Of a stretch of DNA of 10,692 bases, positions 1 through 6,500 are shown in pieces (positions within the stretch are counted from its first letter, which is position 1; each line of letters starts with the position of its first letter). The stretch is taken from NCBI GenBank assembly GCA_900554945.1, contig USJN01000029.1, positions 1 through 10,692 of the forward strand, read 5' to 3'. This DNA is from an uncultured Coriobacteriaceae bacterium. Its GTDB lineage: Bacteria > Actinomycetota > Coriobacteriia > Coriobacteriales > Eggerthellaceae. The notes beneath the pieces are model-generated. The model was not told where the DNA came from, searched no databases, and saw nothing but the letters and a program-made list of their open reading frames with translations. The position numbers and the translations under genes were made by a program.

Positions 1-748
1 CGACTCCGCGCTCGGCCCCCCGAGCGCACTCCCACACGAAGTCCGACATATCGTCGGCGCCGTTCAGAAAAGCAACGCCGCCTTCGGGAAGCGCGGCGAT
101 GAGCTCGGATTTGGCGCGCGCGATATTCTCGCGACTACCCAGCAGCTCGATGTGGCTCTCGCCGACTTGCGTGACGATTCCCCAATCGGGGCGCACGAAG
201 GAGCACAGCGAATCGATCTGTCCGCTGCCGCGCATGCCCATCTCGACCACAACGTTGAGAGTGTCGGCATCGGCGGCAAGCAGCGTGTTCGGCACGCCGA
301 GCTCGTTGTTCTGGTTACCGCGCGTAGCCGTAACGCTCCCTGCGCATGCGAGCACGTCGCGCACGAGGTTTTTGGTTGTTGTCTTGCCGTTCGAGCCGGT
401 AAGGCCCACGATCCGACCCTGCAAGCGCCCGCGCCATACGCGAGCGAGATCGGTGATGGCGACCTGCGCGTCATCCACAAGAAGAATCGACGCCCCGAGC
501 TCTTGCACGCGGGCGACCACCTCATCGGGGAGGGACCGCGTGACGAGCACGCAGCGCGCGCCCGCGGAAACGGCGGCGAGGACGTAGTCGTGCCCGTCGA
601 CTCGTTCGCCAGCAAGCGCGACATAGAGCGAGCCCTCGCTGGCTGTGCGGGAATCCCACGTAACGGACGCAATCTGAGCATTCGGGTTCGGAGCCGCGAC
701 AATGCGCGCAGAGACCGCCTCTGCGATTTCAGTTACGGAAAGTTGCAA
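1..748 (-). CDS. murF: UDP-N-acetylmuramoyl-tripeptide--D-alanyl-D-alanine ligase, C-terminus cut by window edge
   Basis: MurF is the cytoplasmic ATP-dependent ligase that adds D-Ala-D-Ala to UDP-MurNAc-tripeptide, the last step in making the soluble pentapeptide precursor. Only the first 249 codons are present; MurF is usually about 450 residues. Visible features in order: an N-terminal UDP-binding domain with the TWDSRT segment (about residues 30-35) and GERVDGHDY (47-55); the ATP P-loop GLTGSNGKTTTK (115-126); then NQNNELGVPNTLL, VVEMGMRGSGQID and VGESHIELLGSRENIARAKSEL-type blocks, all MurF hallmarks, with the Lys of AKSEL at the expected carbamylated position. I chose the TTG start at 748-746: it lies one base after the murE stop (TAG, 752-750), has GGAGG nine bases upstream, and gives a normal MurF N-terminus. 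No in-frame ATG occurs nearby, so ATG-only gene finders would miss this start. Identity is certain; the start is likely. Confidence 0.95.
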   Translation of the reverse strand, partial: MQLSVTEIAEAVSARIVAAPNPNAQIASVTWDSRTASEGSLYVALAGERVDGHDYVLAAVSAGARCVLVTRSLPDEVVARVQELGASILLVDDAQVAITDLARVWRGRLQGRIVGLTGSNGKTTTKNLVRDVLACAGSVTATRGNQNNELGVPNTLLAADADTLNVVVEMGMRGSGQIDSLCSFVRPDWGIVTQVGESHIELLGSRENIARAKSELIAALPEGGVAFLNGADDMSDFVWECARGAERGV

Positions 749-749
749 G

Positions 750-2249
750 CTAGTTCGCCTCCGCTGCAGCGCCGGCAAAACGGCGCTCAAGTTCCTCGCG
801 CGCAACGACGCGGTCGTCGAAGGACAATACCTCGTCGCCTACAAGCTGGTAATCCTCATGCCCCTTGCCAGCGATGAGAACCGACGTGCTCGCGTCGGCG
901 AGCTCGATCGCGCGGCGAATCGCGCTGCGGCGATCGGGCACAACCTCATACTTGTCCTGGGAATCGCCCATACCGGCAACGATGTCAGCGATGATGGCGT
1001 CGGGGTTCTCGTGGCGCGGGTTGTCGCTCGTGACGATGGCATAGTCCGCAGCGAGGGCCTTCTTGCCCATAAGCGGGCGCTTCCCCGCATCGCGGTTGCC
1101 GCCGCAGCCGAAGACGACGATCGTGCGGCCGTGGCCGAGCGCCATAATGGAGCCGAGCGCCTTCTCGAGCGCATCGGGGGTGTGCGCGTAGTCAACGTAC
1201 ACCGACACGCCGCCGTCGTGGGGCGTGCGCACGCGCTCGAGGCGGCCGGGAACGGGGGTAGCGTCCTCCAGCGATTTCGCGATATCGGCCGCAGGGATGC
1301 CCAGCATGAGACCGACACCGAACGCCGTCATGATGTTGGAAACGTTGAAGCGCCCGACGAGCGGGTAGGAGAACGCGATTTCCTCGCCGCGAACGGACAG
1401 CACGACGTCGGTTCTTGCCACGCCGTAGTCGACCTTCACGGGATGGATAGCCGCCGACTCGTCAAAGCCGGTCGTCACCACCATGTCGCCCGCCTCCATA
1501 CAACGGCGGTTAAGCTCGGCTCCCCACTTGTCGTCGATGCAGATAACGCGGCGAGCCGGATAGTCGTGCGAGAACAGCAGCGCCTTCGCCTCGAAGTACG
1601 CTTCGAACGTGTGGTGGTAGTCGAGGTGGTCCTGCGTCAGGTTGGTGAACGCCGTCACCGAGAAACGCGTATCCCACGTGCGGCACAGATCGAGCGCATG
1701 GGAGCTGACCTCCATGGCGACGCAATCACATTTCGCATCGCGCATGCGCGCAAACAGGTGCTGTAAGTCGCTCGACTCGGGAGTGGTGTGCTCGGACTTC
1801 TCGTGCACATCGCCGATGGTTGTTCCGACGGTGCCGATGACGCCCGTCTTCTTCCCCGCCATGCGCGCAATATGCTCCACGAGATAGGTTGTGGTGGTCT
1901 TGCCGTTGGTCCCCGTGACGCCGACGAGCGAGAAGGCGCGCGAGGGGTTGTCGTAGAACTGCGCGGCAGCATAGGCGAGCGCCTTGCGCGAATCGGCGAC
2001 GACGACCTCGGTCACGTCGGTCGCATCGGCCAGGTAGAGCTTGCGCTCCACGATGAGCACCTTCGCACCGCGGTCGATCGCGTCCTGCGCGAAGGAATGA
2101 CCGTCCACGGCGAGGCCCACGATGCAGAAGAACGCATCGCCGGGCTGCACGCGATCGGAGCGATAGGCGATGCCCGAAACCTCTTCAGATGGATTGCCGA
2201 GAATGGTGCAATTGAAGCCTTCGAATAAATCCGCACACGTTTTGGCCAT
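750..2249 (-). CDS. murE: UDP-N-acetylmuramoyl-L-alanyl-D-glutamate ligase adding the third stem residue, probably meso-diaminopimelate
   Basis: MurE is the cytoplasmic Mur ligase that adds the third amino acid of the peptidoglycan stem to UDP-MurNAc-L-Ala-D-Glu. From the ATG at 2249 it has 499 residues, the usual size. Visible: N-terminal Mur ligase domain with YRSDRVQPGDAF (29-40) and VDGHSFA; P-loop VTGTNGKTTTTY (111-122); HTTPESSDL (154-162); MEVSSHAL (179-186); TNLTQDHLDYH (202-212); EAYFEAKALLF with Lys222 at the carbamylated position; YVDYAHTPDAL; and DNPRHENP (409-416). The DNPR motif is that of enzymes selecting meso-diaminopimelate; the family's common next triplet is EDP, here ENP. 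A start 15 codons upstream (2294) is possible but overlaps ftsI by 35 bases and has no well-placed ribosome binding site. The 2249 ATG has GAGG eight bases upstream and follows the ftsI stop by 10 bases. Cotranscribed with ftsI and murF. Confidence 0.97.
   Translation of the reverse strand: MAKTCADLFEGFNCTILGNPSEEVSGIAYRSDRVQPGDAFFCIVGLAVDGHSFAQDAIDRGAKVLIVERKLYLADATDVTEVVVADSRKALAYAAAQFYDNPSRAFSLVGVTGTNGKTTTTYLVEHIARMAGKKTGVIGTVGTTIGDVHEKSEHTTPESSDLQHLFARMRDAKCDCVAMEVSSHALDLCRTWDTRFSVTAFTNLTQDHLDYHHTFEAYFEAKALLFSHDYPARRVICIDDKWGAELNRRCMEAGDMVVTTGFDESAAIHPVKVDYGVARTDVVLSVRGEEIAFSYPLVGRFNVSNIMTAFGVGLMLGIPAADIAKSLEDATPVPGRLERVRTPHDGGVSVYVDYAHTPDALEKALGSIMALGHGRTIVVFGCGGNRDAGKRPLMGKKALAADYAIVTSDNPRHENPDAIIADIVAGMGDSQDKYEVVPDRRSAIRRAIELADASTSVLIAGKGHEDYQLVGDEVLSFDDRVVAREELERRFAGAAAEAN
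758..762 (-). promoter_or_regulatory. Ribosome binding site of murF inside the murE 3' end
   Basis: GGAGG on the minus strand, nine bases before the TTG codon at 748. It lies within the last codons of murE, so ribosomes finishing murE are placed to start murF. This site decides the non-ATG start of murF. Confidence 0.75.
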
Positions 2250-2257
2250 GTTGTCTA

Positions 2258-2261
2258 CCTC
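2258..2261 (-). promoter_or_regulatory. Ribosome binding site of murE overlapping the ftsI stop
   Basis: GAGG eight bases upstream of the ATG at 2249. It overlaps the ftsI TGA (2262-2260), so ftsI termination and murE initiation are adjacent. It favours the 499-residue MurE over the longer reading. Confidence 0.6.
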
Positions 2262-4296
2262 ACTCCGGCTGAATCTTGTATCGATCGATGGCAAAGGCCA
2301 TTATATCCTTAAAAACATTCGACACGTTTCCTTGGCTTGGGACCTCATTGAGTCCCACAAAACAAACTAATTGGCTCGACGAGTCGGGCAAAAATCCCTC
2401 GAAACACAGGTTGTAGACCCCTTGACGGTACACGCCGCTCTCCGCGATTTCCGCAGTCGAGGTCTTGCCTGCCACCGAGTAGCCCTCTATCTGGGCATTC
2501 TTGCCCGTACCATCGGTGACCACCGTTTTCAGCATGTCGGTGATGGTCGGGATGGCAGCCTTGTTCTCGATCACGTCCTCGGTATCGTAGGTAGGCACCT
2601 CACCTGTTTGCGGCTTGCTCACCAAGAAGTGAGGAGTCACCTCGACCCCGTCGTTGGCAAGCGCCCCGTAGAAGCGCACAAGCTGGAGCGGCGTCACCGC
2701 GACGCCCTGCCCGAAGCTCACGTTCCACCCCGTGATCGTGGCCCAGTTCTCAAGCGGTTGAAGCGTGCCCGAAGCCTCGCCCGGGTAGTCGACGCCCGTC
2801 TTCTCGCAGAGGTTGTACTTCTGGATATGCTCGTAGAGCTTGGTAAACCCATCAGTCATCTTCTGCACCGAAAGCGAGATACCGACATTTGAGGACTGGT
2901 CGAGGATTTGGCGGAACGAGAAGGTCTGGTCGGAGCGCTCGTGCGCGTCGGAGACCTTGTAGCCGTCGGCCTCGATCACCGCGGGGCAGAAGAGCGTGTC
3001 GTCAGGCGTCATGGCCCCCTCTTCCAAGATGGTCGTTGCCGACACCGTCTTGAACACCGAGCCCGGCTCGAAGGCTTGCGTAATCGGTTTTACCTGGTCG
3101 GAACTAGATTTCGCGCTTGTCATGTCGGAGGGGTCCATGTAGGGCAGCGAGGCGATGGCATAGATTTCGCCCGTGCCCGCGTCCATCACGACCGAGGAAC
3201 CGCCAGCGGCGGTCATGTCCTCGGCGGCCTCGGCGACGCGGTTCTCCACATATTCCTGCAGCTCGATGTCGATCGAAATCATGATGTCCTGGCCGTCGAC
3301 CGCAGGCGTCTCCTCCTTGACACCGCCGGGGATGGGAAGGCCGTTTTCCCCGCGCTCGGCAGTGTAGGTGCCCGGCGTGCCGGAAAGAATGTCGTTGTAT
3401 TGCAGCTCGAGACCTGTGATACCCTCGCCGTCGACATTGCAGTAGCCGATAACCTGGCCGCCGATCTGGCCGCAGGGGTATTCGCGCCGCGTGTCGGCGA
3501 TGAAGTAGACGCCGTCGAGGGCAAGCTTCTTCACCTCGGCGGCGGCATCAACATCCGCCTGGCGCTTCACGTAGACGAAGGTGGCGGACTCCTTCGAGAG
3601 CAGTTCCCGGTACGTCGACGCGTCGCCCCCGAGCACGTTGGCGATAGCCTGCGCCTCCGCCGCCGCGTCGGTGACCTCGGCGGGGTTCGCGTAGATCGTC
3701 GTCGCGTCGACGCTCTTCGCGAGCACCGTACCGTTGCGGTCGTAGATAGTGCCTCGGTGGGGTGTGGTGGTGAACGAGATCGTGCGCGCCTCTTCGGCCA
3801 TGGCCGAATAATGGGCCGACTCGATGATCTGGAGATATCCCAAGCGCAGGAAGAAAACTGCGGCAATGGCGGCAAAGATAAGCAGAAGGACGAAGGGGCG
3901 GTTCGAATTCACCCTCTCGGCGGTATGGCTTGAGTTGATGCGCTCGGCAGCGCCGCCAACCGCTCTCCCAATGGAGCCGCCGACGACACCAACAGCGCCA
4001 ATGATGTTGGAAAGCGTGCTTTGAGAAGAAGCCGCCCCGCGAGAGGCGCGCTCATCGCGGGGGCTGCGCGAACCCCTCGTGTCGCGGGCCGCTCGCGACG
4101 AGCCCCGATTGCGCGATGGTCGCTGCGTGCGTGATGGGGAAGACCCGCGACGCGAGCGCTCGCTCGGACGGGAGGTGCCCCTGCCCTGCGAGCGAGTGCG
4201 GGACGATCGCCCCTCGCTGCGAGAAGTATTCGCTCTCCCCCCTTCGCGCCTGCGGGGATAATCCCCGTCGCGCATGTCACGTCTGCGGTCGGTCAT
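2260..4296 (-). CDS. ftsI: Septal class B penicillin-binding protein (peptidoglycan D,D-transpeptidase)
   Basis: A 678-residue monofunctional transpeptidase that cross-links septal peptidoglycan in the divisome, fitting its place between ftsL and murE. Layout: residues 1-90 form a very Arg/Ser-rich, probably disordered cytoplasmic tail; about 95-120 is a Gly-rich segment; about 133-152 is a single transmembrane helix (RPFVLLLIFAAIAAVFFL); about 175-330 is the pedestal/dimerisation domain starting with PHRGTIYDRNG; about 365-665 is the transpeptidase domain. The catalytic motifs are Ser413-Val-Phe-Lys416 (SxxK), Ser468-Ser-Asn470 (SxN) and Lys611-Thr-Ser613. The last is KTS instead of the usual KTG, confirmed by the codons AAG ACC TCG. 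No PASTA domains follow. The start at 4296 comes 9 bases after the ftsL stop; the ribosome binding site is weak (GGAGC or GGGCGG), so coupling to ftsL is likely. SpoVD-like or elongation PBP2 roles are less likely given the position in the dcw cluster. Confidence 0.95.
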   Translation of the reverse strand: MTDRRRDMRDGDYPRRREGGRANTSRSEGRSSRTRSQGRGTSRPSERSRRGSSPSRTQRPSRNRGSSRAARDTRGSRSPRDERASRGAASSQSTLSNIIGAVGVVGGSIGRAVGGAAERINSSHTAERVNSNRPFVLLLIFAAIAAVFFLRLGYLQIIESAHYSAMAEEARTISFTTTPHRGTIYDRNGTVLAKSVDATTIYANPAEVTDAAAEAQAIANVLGGDASTYRELLSKESATFVYVKRQADVDAAAEVKKLALDGVYFIADTRREYPCGQIGGQVIGYCNVDGEGITGLELQYNDILSGTPGTYTAERGENGLPIPGGVKEETPAVDGQDIMISIDIELQEYVENRVAEAAEDMTAAGGSSVVMDAGTGEIYAIASLPYMDPSDMTSAKSSSDQVKPITQAFEPGSVFKTVSATTILEEGAMTPDDTLFCPAVIEADGYKVSDAHERSDQTFSFRQILDQSSNVGISLSVQKMTDGFTKLYEHIQKYNLCEKTGVDYPGEASGTLQPLENWATITGWNVSFGQGVAVTPLQLVRFYGALANDGVEVTPHFLVSKPQTGEVPTYDTEDVIENKAAIPTITDMLKTVVTDGTGKNAQIEGYSVAGKTSTAEIAESGVYRQGVYNLCFEGFLPDSSSQLVCFVGLNEVPSQGNVSNVFKDIMAFAIDRYKIQPE
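2300..2305 (-). promoter_or_regulatory. Possible internal -10 element for murE-murF
   Basis: A perfect TATAAT lies on the coding strand in the last codons of ftsI (Asp-Ile-Met), about 50 bases before the murE ATG, in a locally AT-rich patch. No hexamer resembling TTGACA is found at 15-19 bases upstream (the 17-base position reads AACGTG), and there is no TG extension. It could be a weak internal promoter or a coding coincidence. Confidence 0.25.
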
Positions 4297-4305
4297 ATCC
4301 GCCCG

Positions 4306-4761
4306 CTAGCTCCGCGCGGCGGCGGCCAGACTCTGGGAAAGCGAGAGATTGCCCGAGCCGTCGGTCGCGACGATGTCTTCGGGCAGCACGATTTTGCTGG
4401 TCGACTCGGGCGCAGCCATGCCAAGGGCGGTCGCCTCGGATTTGATGCGGGACGGATTGGAAAGACTGCTCTGCGCCACCTCGAGGGAGCTGCCCTCGGA
4501 GCGCGCGGTGTCGATAAGGCTGTCGTAGCTCTTCGACTCGATTTCGACATTAACGGCAGCGGCAGTAAGCGCGATGCGGGCGAAGGCCACGAGCGCAAGC
4601 ACCACAAGGGCTACCGCCACCACCCGGGCGAGCGCGATGATCGCCGGAGAAAGCGTCTCGACATGGGGCTTGCCACCAGGAACGACAGAGATGCGGGGGC
4701 GTTCAGGGTAACGCTCGGGCACTCGCTCTGCGGCGCGCGTATATGCAGGAACAGCGCTCAT
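4306..4761 (-). CDS. ftsL: FtsL-like septum formation initiator protein
   Basis: A 151-residue bitopic membrane protein in the standard ftsL slot between rsmH and ftsI. FtsL is a scaffold of the FtsQ(DivIB)-FtsL-FtsB(DivIC) complex that activates FtsW-FtsI at the septum. Visible: a cytoplasmic N-terminus of about 40 residues rich in Arg and Pro; one transmembrane helix at about 40-68 (PAIIALARVVAVALVVLALV at its core); then an extracytoplasmic segment (about 70-115) ending in LSNPSRIKSEATALGM, which matches the 'L-NP-RIE-A--LGM' ending shared by FtsL/DivIC proteins. A tail of about 35 residues (VLPEDIVATDGSGNLSLSQS) follows. FtsL sequences diverge strongly, so the call rests on topology, that motif and position. 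The ATG at 4761 has AAGGGG upstream. No promoter is evident in the 78-base gap before it. Confidence 0.85.
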   Translation of the reverse strand: MSAVPAYTRAAERVPERYPERPRISVVPGGKPHVETLSPAIIALARVVAVALVVLALVAFARIALTAAAVNVEIESKSYDSLIDTARSEGSSLEVAQSSLSNPSRIKSEATALGMAAPESTSKIVLPEDIVATDGSGNLSLSQSLAAAARS

Positions 4762-4800
4762 GCCCCACCCCTTTCTTTCGTTTAATCGGCATTTCAGGCA

Positions 4801-4824
4801 ACGACGCCCCCGAAGGGGCGACGT
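4801..4824 (-). other. Stable UUCG-loop hairpin between rsmH and ftsL
   Basis: On the coding strand, CGCCCC and GGGGCG pair perfectly around a TTCG loop (a C(UUCG)G tetraloop in RNA). A T-T mismatch then separates it from three more pairs (ACG/CGT). It begins about 15 bases after the rsmH stop and ends about 40 bases before the ftsL start. No T-tract follows, so it is not a classical terminator. It may slow decay of the upstream mRNA, mark a processing point or partly attenuate transcription. Confidence 0.7.
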
Positions 4825-4839
4825 GGGTTCGCTATTCGG

Positions 4840-5805
4840 TTAGAGCTTCTGCGCGACGCGTAGCTTCGCGCTGCGGGCCCGAGGATTGCTCTCTATCTCC
4901 TCAGGCGTCGGAAGTATGGGCTTCCGCGTGACAACCTTGAGTATCGGCTCTTTTCCGCACACGCAGACCGGCAGGTCCGGCGGGCAGGTGCACCGGTTCG
5001 CCATCGAGGCGAACGTGTCCTTCACAATCCGGTCTTCCAGCGAGTGATAGCTGATGACGGCTATCCTGCCTTTCGGATTCAGCCAGCGAATGGCGGCGTC
5101 CAAACCTCGACGCAGCACATCCAGCTCCGAGTTGACTTCGATCCGAAGAGCCTGGAAGGTTCGCTTCGCGGGATGCCCGCCTGCACGTCTGGCCGAAGCG
5201 GGGATGGCGGCCTTGATGACCTCCACCAGCTGCCCGCTGGTCTCGAACGGCTCCTTCTCGCGCTCGCGCACGATGAAGTCGGCGATTCTCGATGCCCACT
5301 TCTCGTCCGAATAGGCGCGGATTATCCGAGTGAGATCTGCTGCGTTGTAGGTGTTGACGATCTCTGCTGCGGTTTGAGTTTGTGTACACGGATCCATCCG
5401 CATGTCAAGGGGGGCTTCTTCTTTGAAGGAGAAGCCGCGTGACGGCGTATCGATCTGCACGGAGGAAACGCCGAGATCGAACAGGATAGCGTCGATTCCG
5501 GGCACCTCGGCAGAGGTGAGAAGTCCATCGAGTTCCCCGAAGTTGCCGTGAAGCAATTCGAGCGCGGGGCGAGTTTGCTCCGGCAGCGACTCAAGCTTCT
5601 TGCAAGCGGCGGCGAGCGCCACTTCGTCTTGGTCGATACCGATGAGCGTCCCCTCGTGCCCAAGCCGCTTCGCGACTTCGAAGGAATGCCCTGCCCCGCC
5701 GAGCGTGGCGTCCACGAACGTGTGCTGTGTTTGTAGTGTAAGTTGTTCGAGGCACTCGGCGAGCAGGACCGGTGTGTGCCGATATTCGCTTGTCATTTCG
5801 CTCAC
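4840..5805 (-). CDS. rsmH: 16S rRNA (cytosine-1402-N4)-methyltransferase RsmH (MraW)
   Basis: RsmH uses S-adenosylmethionine to methylate N4 of C1402 in the P-site region of 16S rRNA. It is a normal-length 321-residue protein with nearly every family block: HTPVLLAE (10-17), SAM-binding VDATLGGAGHS (31-41), GIDQD (56-60), FDLGVSS (109-115), RGFSF (123-127), LDMRMD (133-138), AYSDEKWASRIA (164-175), HPAKRTFQALRIEVN (211-225), GRIAVISYHSLEDRIVK (246-262), and a C-terminal KPILPTPEEIESNPRARSAKLR-type tail. A Cys cluster, C272-x-C274-x6-C281-x-C283, lies before that tail; such CTCPP-CVC segments occur in many RsmH homologues. The start is GTG at 5805, with GGAG six bases upstream; an ATG three codons later (5796) is a weaker alternative. 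Only three bases separate it from the mraZ stop, so the two are translationally linked. Confidence 0.98.
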   Translation of the reverse strand: MSEMTSEYRHTPVLLAECLEQLTLQTQHTFVDATLGGAGHSFEVAKRLGHEGTLIGIDQDEVALAAACKKLESLPEQTRPALELLHGNFGELDGLLTSAEVPGIDAILFDLGVSSVQIDTPSRGFSFKEEAPLDMRMDPCTQTQTAAEIVNTYNAADLTRIIRAYSDEKWASRIADFIVREREKEPFETSGQLVEVIKAAIPASARRAGGHPAKRTFQALRIEVNSELDVLRRGLDAAIRWLNPKGRIAVISYHSLEDRIVKDTFASMANRCTCPPDLPVCVCGKEPILKVVTRKPILPTPEEIESNPRARSAKLRVAQKL

Positions 5806-5808
5806 GTC

Positions 5809-6303
5809 TTACTCCGCTAGGTCGAGCAACATTGAGATGTCGGTGTCGTCGATCACTTCGTCGTAACGCTTCGCGTCCCAGATCTCGAATCGACCGGTGT
5901 TGCCGATGACGACGACGTCCTTGTCGATGCCGCATTTCTCGCGGGCATCGGCGGGAAGCATGATGCGGCCGGTCTTGTCGACCTCCACGTCCTTCGCAAG
6001 CGACTTGAGCTTCAGCATGATGTGCCGGCACTCGCGCTTGGTAGGGTGCTTCTTCTCGACGAACGAATCGAACAACTTGGTGATCCATGCCTCGAAATCG
6101 GGCGTTTCGAACACGTAAAGGCATTCGTTGTCCAGATCCCTGGCGACGACGAGCTGGGTTGAAAGCACTTTGCGGAATTTCGCGGGGAGAGACACGCGGC
6201 CCTTGCCGTCGACCTTGAAGCGGTATTCGCCGTTGAGAACCACGTCGCGACGCGGCGCGACCTCTTCGGCTACCTCCTCGATCTGTTTGGCATCGTCCGT
6301 CAT
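5809..6303 (-). CDS. mraZ: Transcriptional regulator MraZ (AbrB/SpoVT-like double DNA-binding fold)
   Basis: MraZ is a ring-forming DNA-binding protein encoded first in the dcw cluster; in studied bacteria it represses its own promoter through TGGG-type direct repeats. Both signature half-motifs are visible: VDGKGRVSLPAKFR (31-44) and VDKTGRIMLPADAR (108-121), each the DxKGRxxLPxxxR pattern. From the ATG at 6303 it has 164 residues, about 20 more than the usual 143 or so. The extra piece is an acidic N-terminal stretch (MTDDAKQIEEVAEEV) before the canonical NGEYRFKVD start. The ATG has an AAGGGA ribosome binding site. A GTG at 6243 would give 144 residues, the standard length, but has no visible ribosome binding site. 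The longest in-frame reading (GTG at 6366) is impossible as a start because it lies inside the promoter. It is followed at once by rsmH. Confidence 0.97.
   Translation of the reverse strand: MTDDAKQIEEVAEEVAPRRDVVLNGEYRFKVDGKGRVSLPAKFRKVLSTQLVVARDLDNECLYVFETPDFEAWITKLFDSFVEKKHPTKRECRHIMLKLKSLAKDVEVDKTGRIMLPADAREKCGIDKDVVVIGNTGRFEIWDAKRYDEVIDDTDISMLLDLAE
5812..5815 (-). promoter_or_regulatory. Ribosome binding site of rsmH at the mraZ stop
   Basis: GGAG ends immediately before the mraZ TAA (5811-5809) and stands six bases ahead of GTG 5805. It is 15 bases from ATG 5796, so it favours the GTG start. Confidence 0.65.
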
Positions 6304-6344
6304 CTGTTCCCTTCGAAACCCTGCAGTGGCTTCCAATGCATTGC

Positions 6345-6373
6345 ATTCTATCCCACAATCTCCCACTTTTCAA
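6345..6373 (-). promoter_or_regulatory. Sigma-70-type promoter of the dcw cluster (PmraZ)
   Basis: TTGAAA (6373-6368, one mismatch to TTGACA), a 17-base spacer, then TAGAAT (6350-6345, one mismatch to TATAAT). Transcription should begin near 6338, giving a leader of about 35 bases to the mraZ ATG. It lies downstream of the xerD terminator, so the cluster has its own promoter. The spacer is filled by the two MraZ boxes. Confidence 0.8.
6351..6366 (-). promoter_or_regulatory. Two MraZ boxes (GTGGGA direct repeats) in the promoter spacer
   Basis: GTGGGA at 6366-6361 and again at 6356-6351, separated by GATT, so they repeat every 10 bp (one helical turn). This matches the known MraZ operator style of TGGG-type direct repeats with 5-base gaps. 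Binding here would lie between -35 and -10 and should block RNA polymerase, consistent with autorepression. Confidence 0.8.
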
Positions 6374-6446
6374 TCATTTCATGGGATTCGATGCTCATCT
6401 TGGACGCTCTGAGCTGCACCGTCTTCATTGAAGGCGTCAGACAGCG

Positions 6447-6487
6447 CAAGATATGGGGCGGAAAAAAAAACGAGCCCAAGATATGGG
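6447..6487. repeat. 11-bp direct repeat flanking the terminator T-tract
   Basis: CAAGATATGGG occurs at 6447-6457 and again at 6477-6487 (plus strand), 30 bp apart. The second copy includes one arm and the loop of the terminator; the first lies just beyond the T-tract. It may be the trace of a small duplication. Confidence 0.6.
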
Positions 6488-6489
6488 CT
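6462..6489 (-). terminator. Rho-independent terminator after pyrG-xerD
   Basis: AGCCCA (6489-6484) pairs with TGGGCT (6478-6473) around a 5-base loop, followed by CG and nine consecutive T's (6470-6462) on the minus strand. It ends the transcript leaving xerD, about 190 bases past the xerD stop, and separates it from the mraZ promoter. Confidence 0.85.
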
Positions 6490-6500
6490 GTGCATTGCGG

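Noticed and set aside
64..702. A 212-codon open frame on the minus strand
   Set aside because: Out of frame with murF, whose P-loop and MurF blocks read cleanly in another frame on the same strand. This one is Ser/Arg/Ala/Pro shadow sequence.
702..1766. A 354-codon open frame on the plus strand
   Set aside because: Antisense to murE, with shadow-type composition and no domain.
2250..2294. A longer MurE beginning at 2294 and overlapping ftsI
   Set aside because: It adds 15 residues with no homology-like content and no well-spaced ribosome binding site. The ATG at 2249 has a good site and gives standard length.
2908..3933. A 341-codon open frame on the plus strand
   Set aside because: Antisense to the ftsI transpeptidase and pedestal domains; low-complexity Arg/Val/Gly/His translation.
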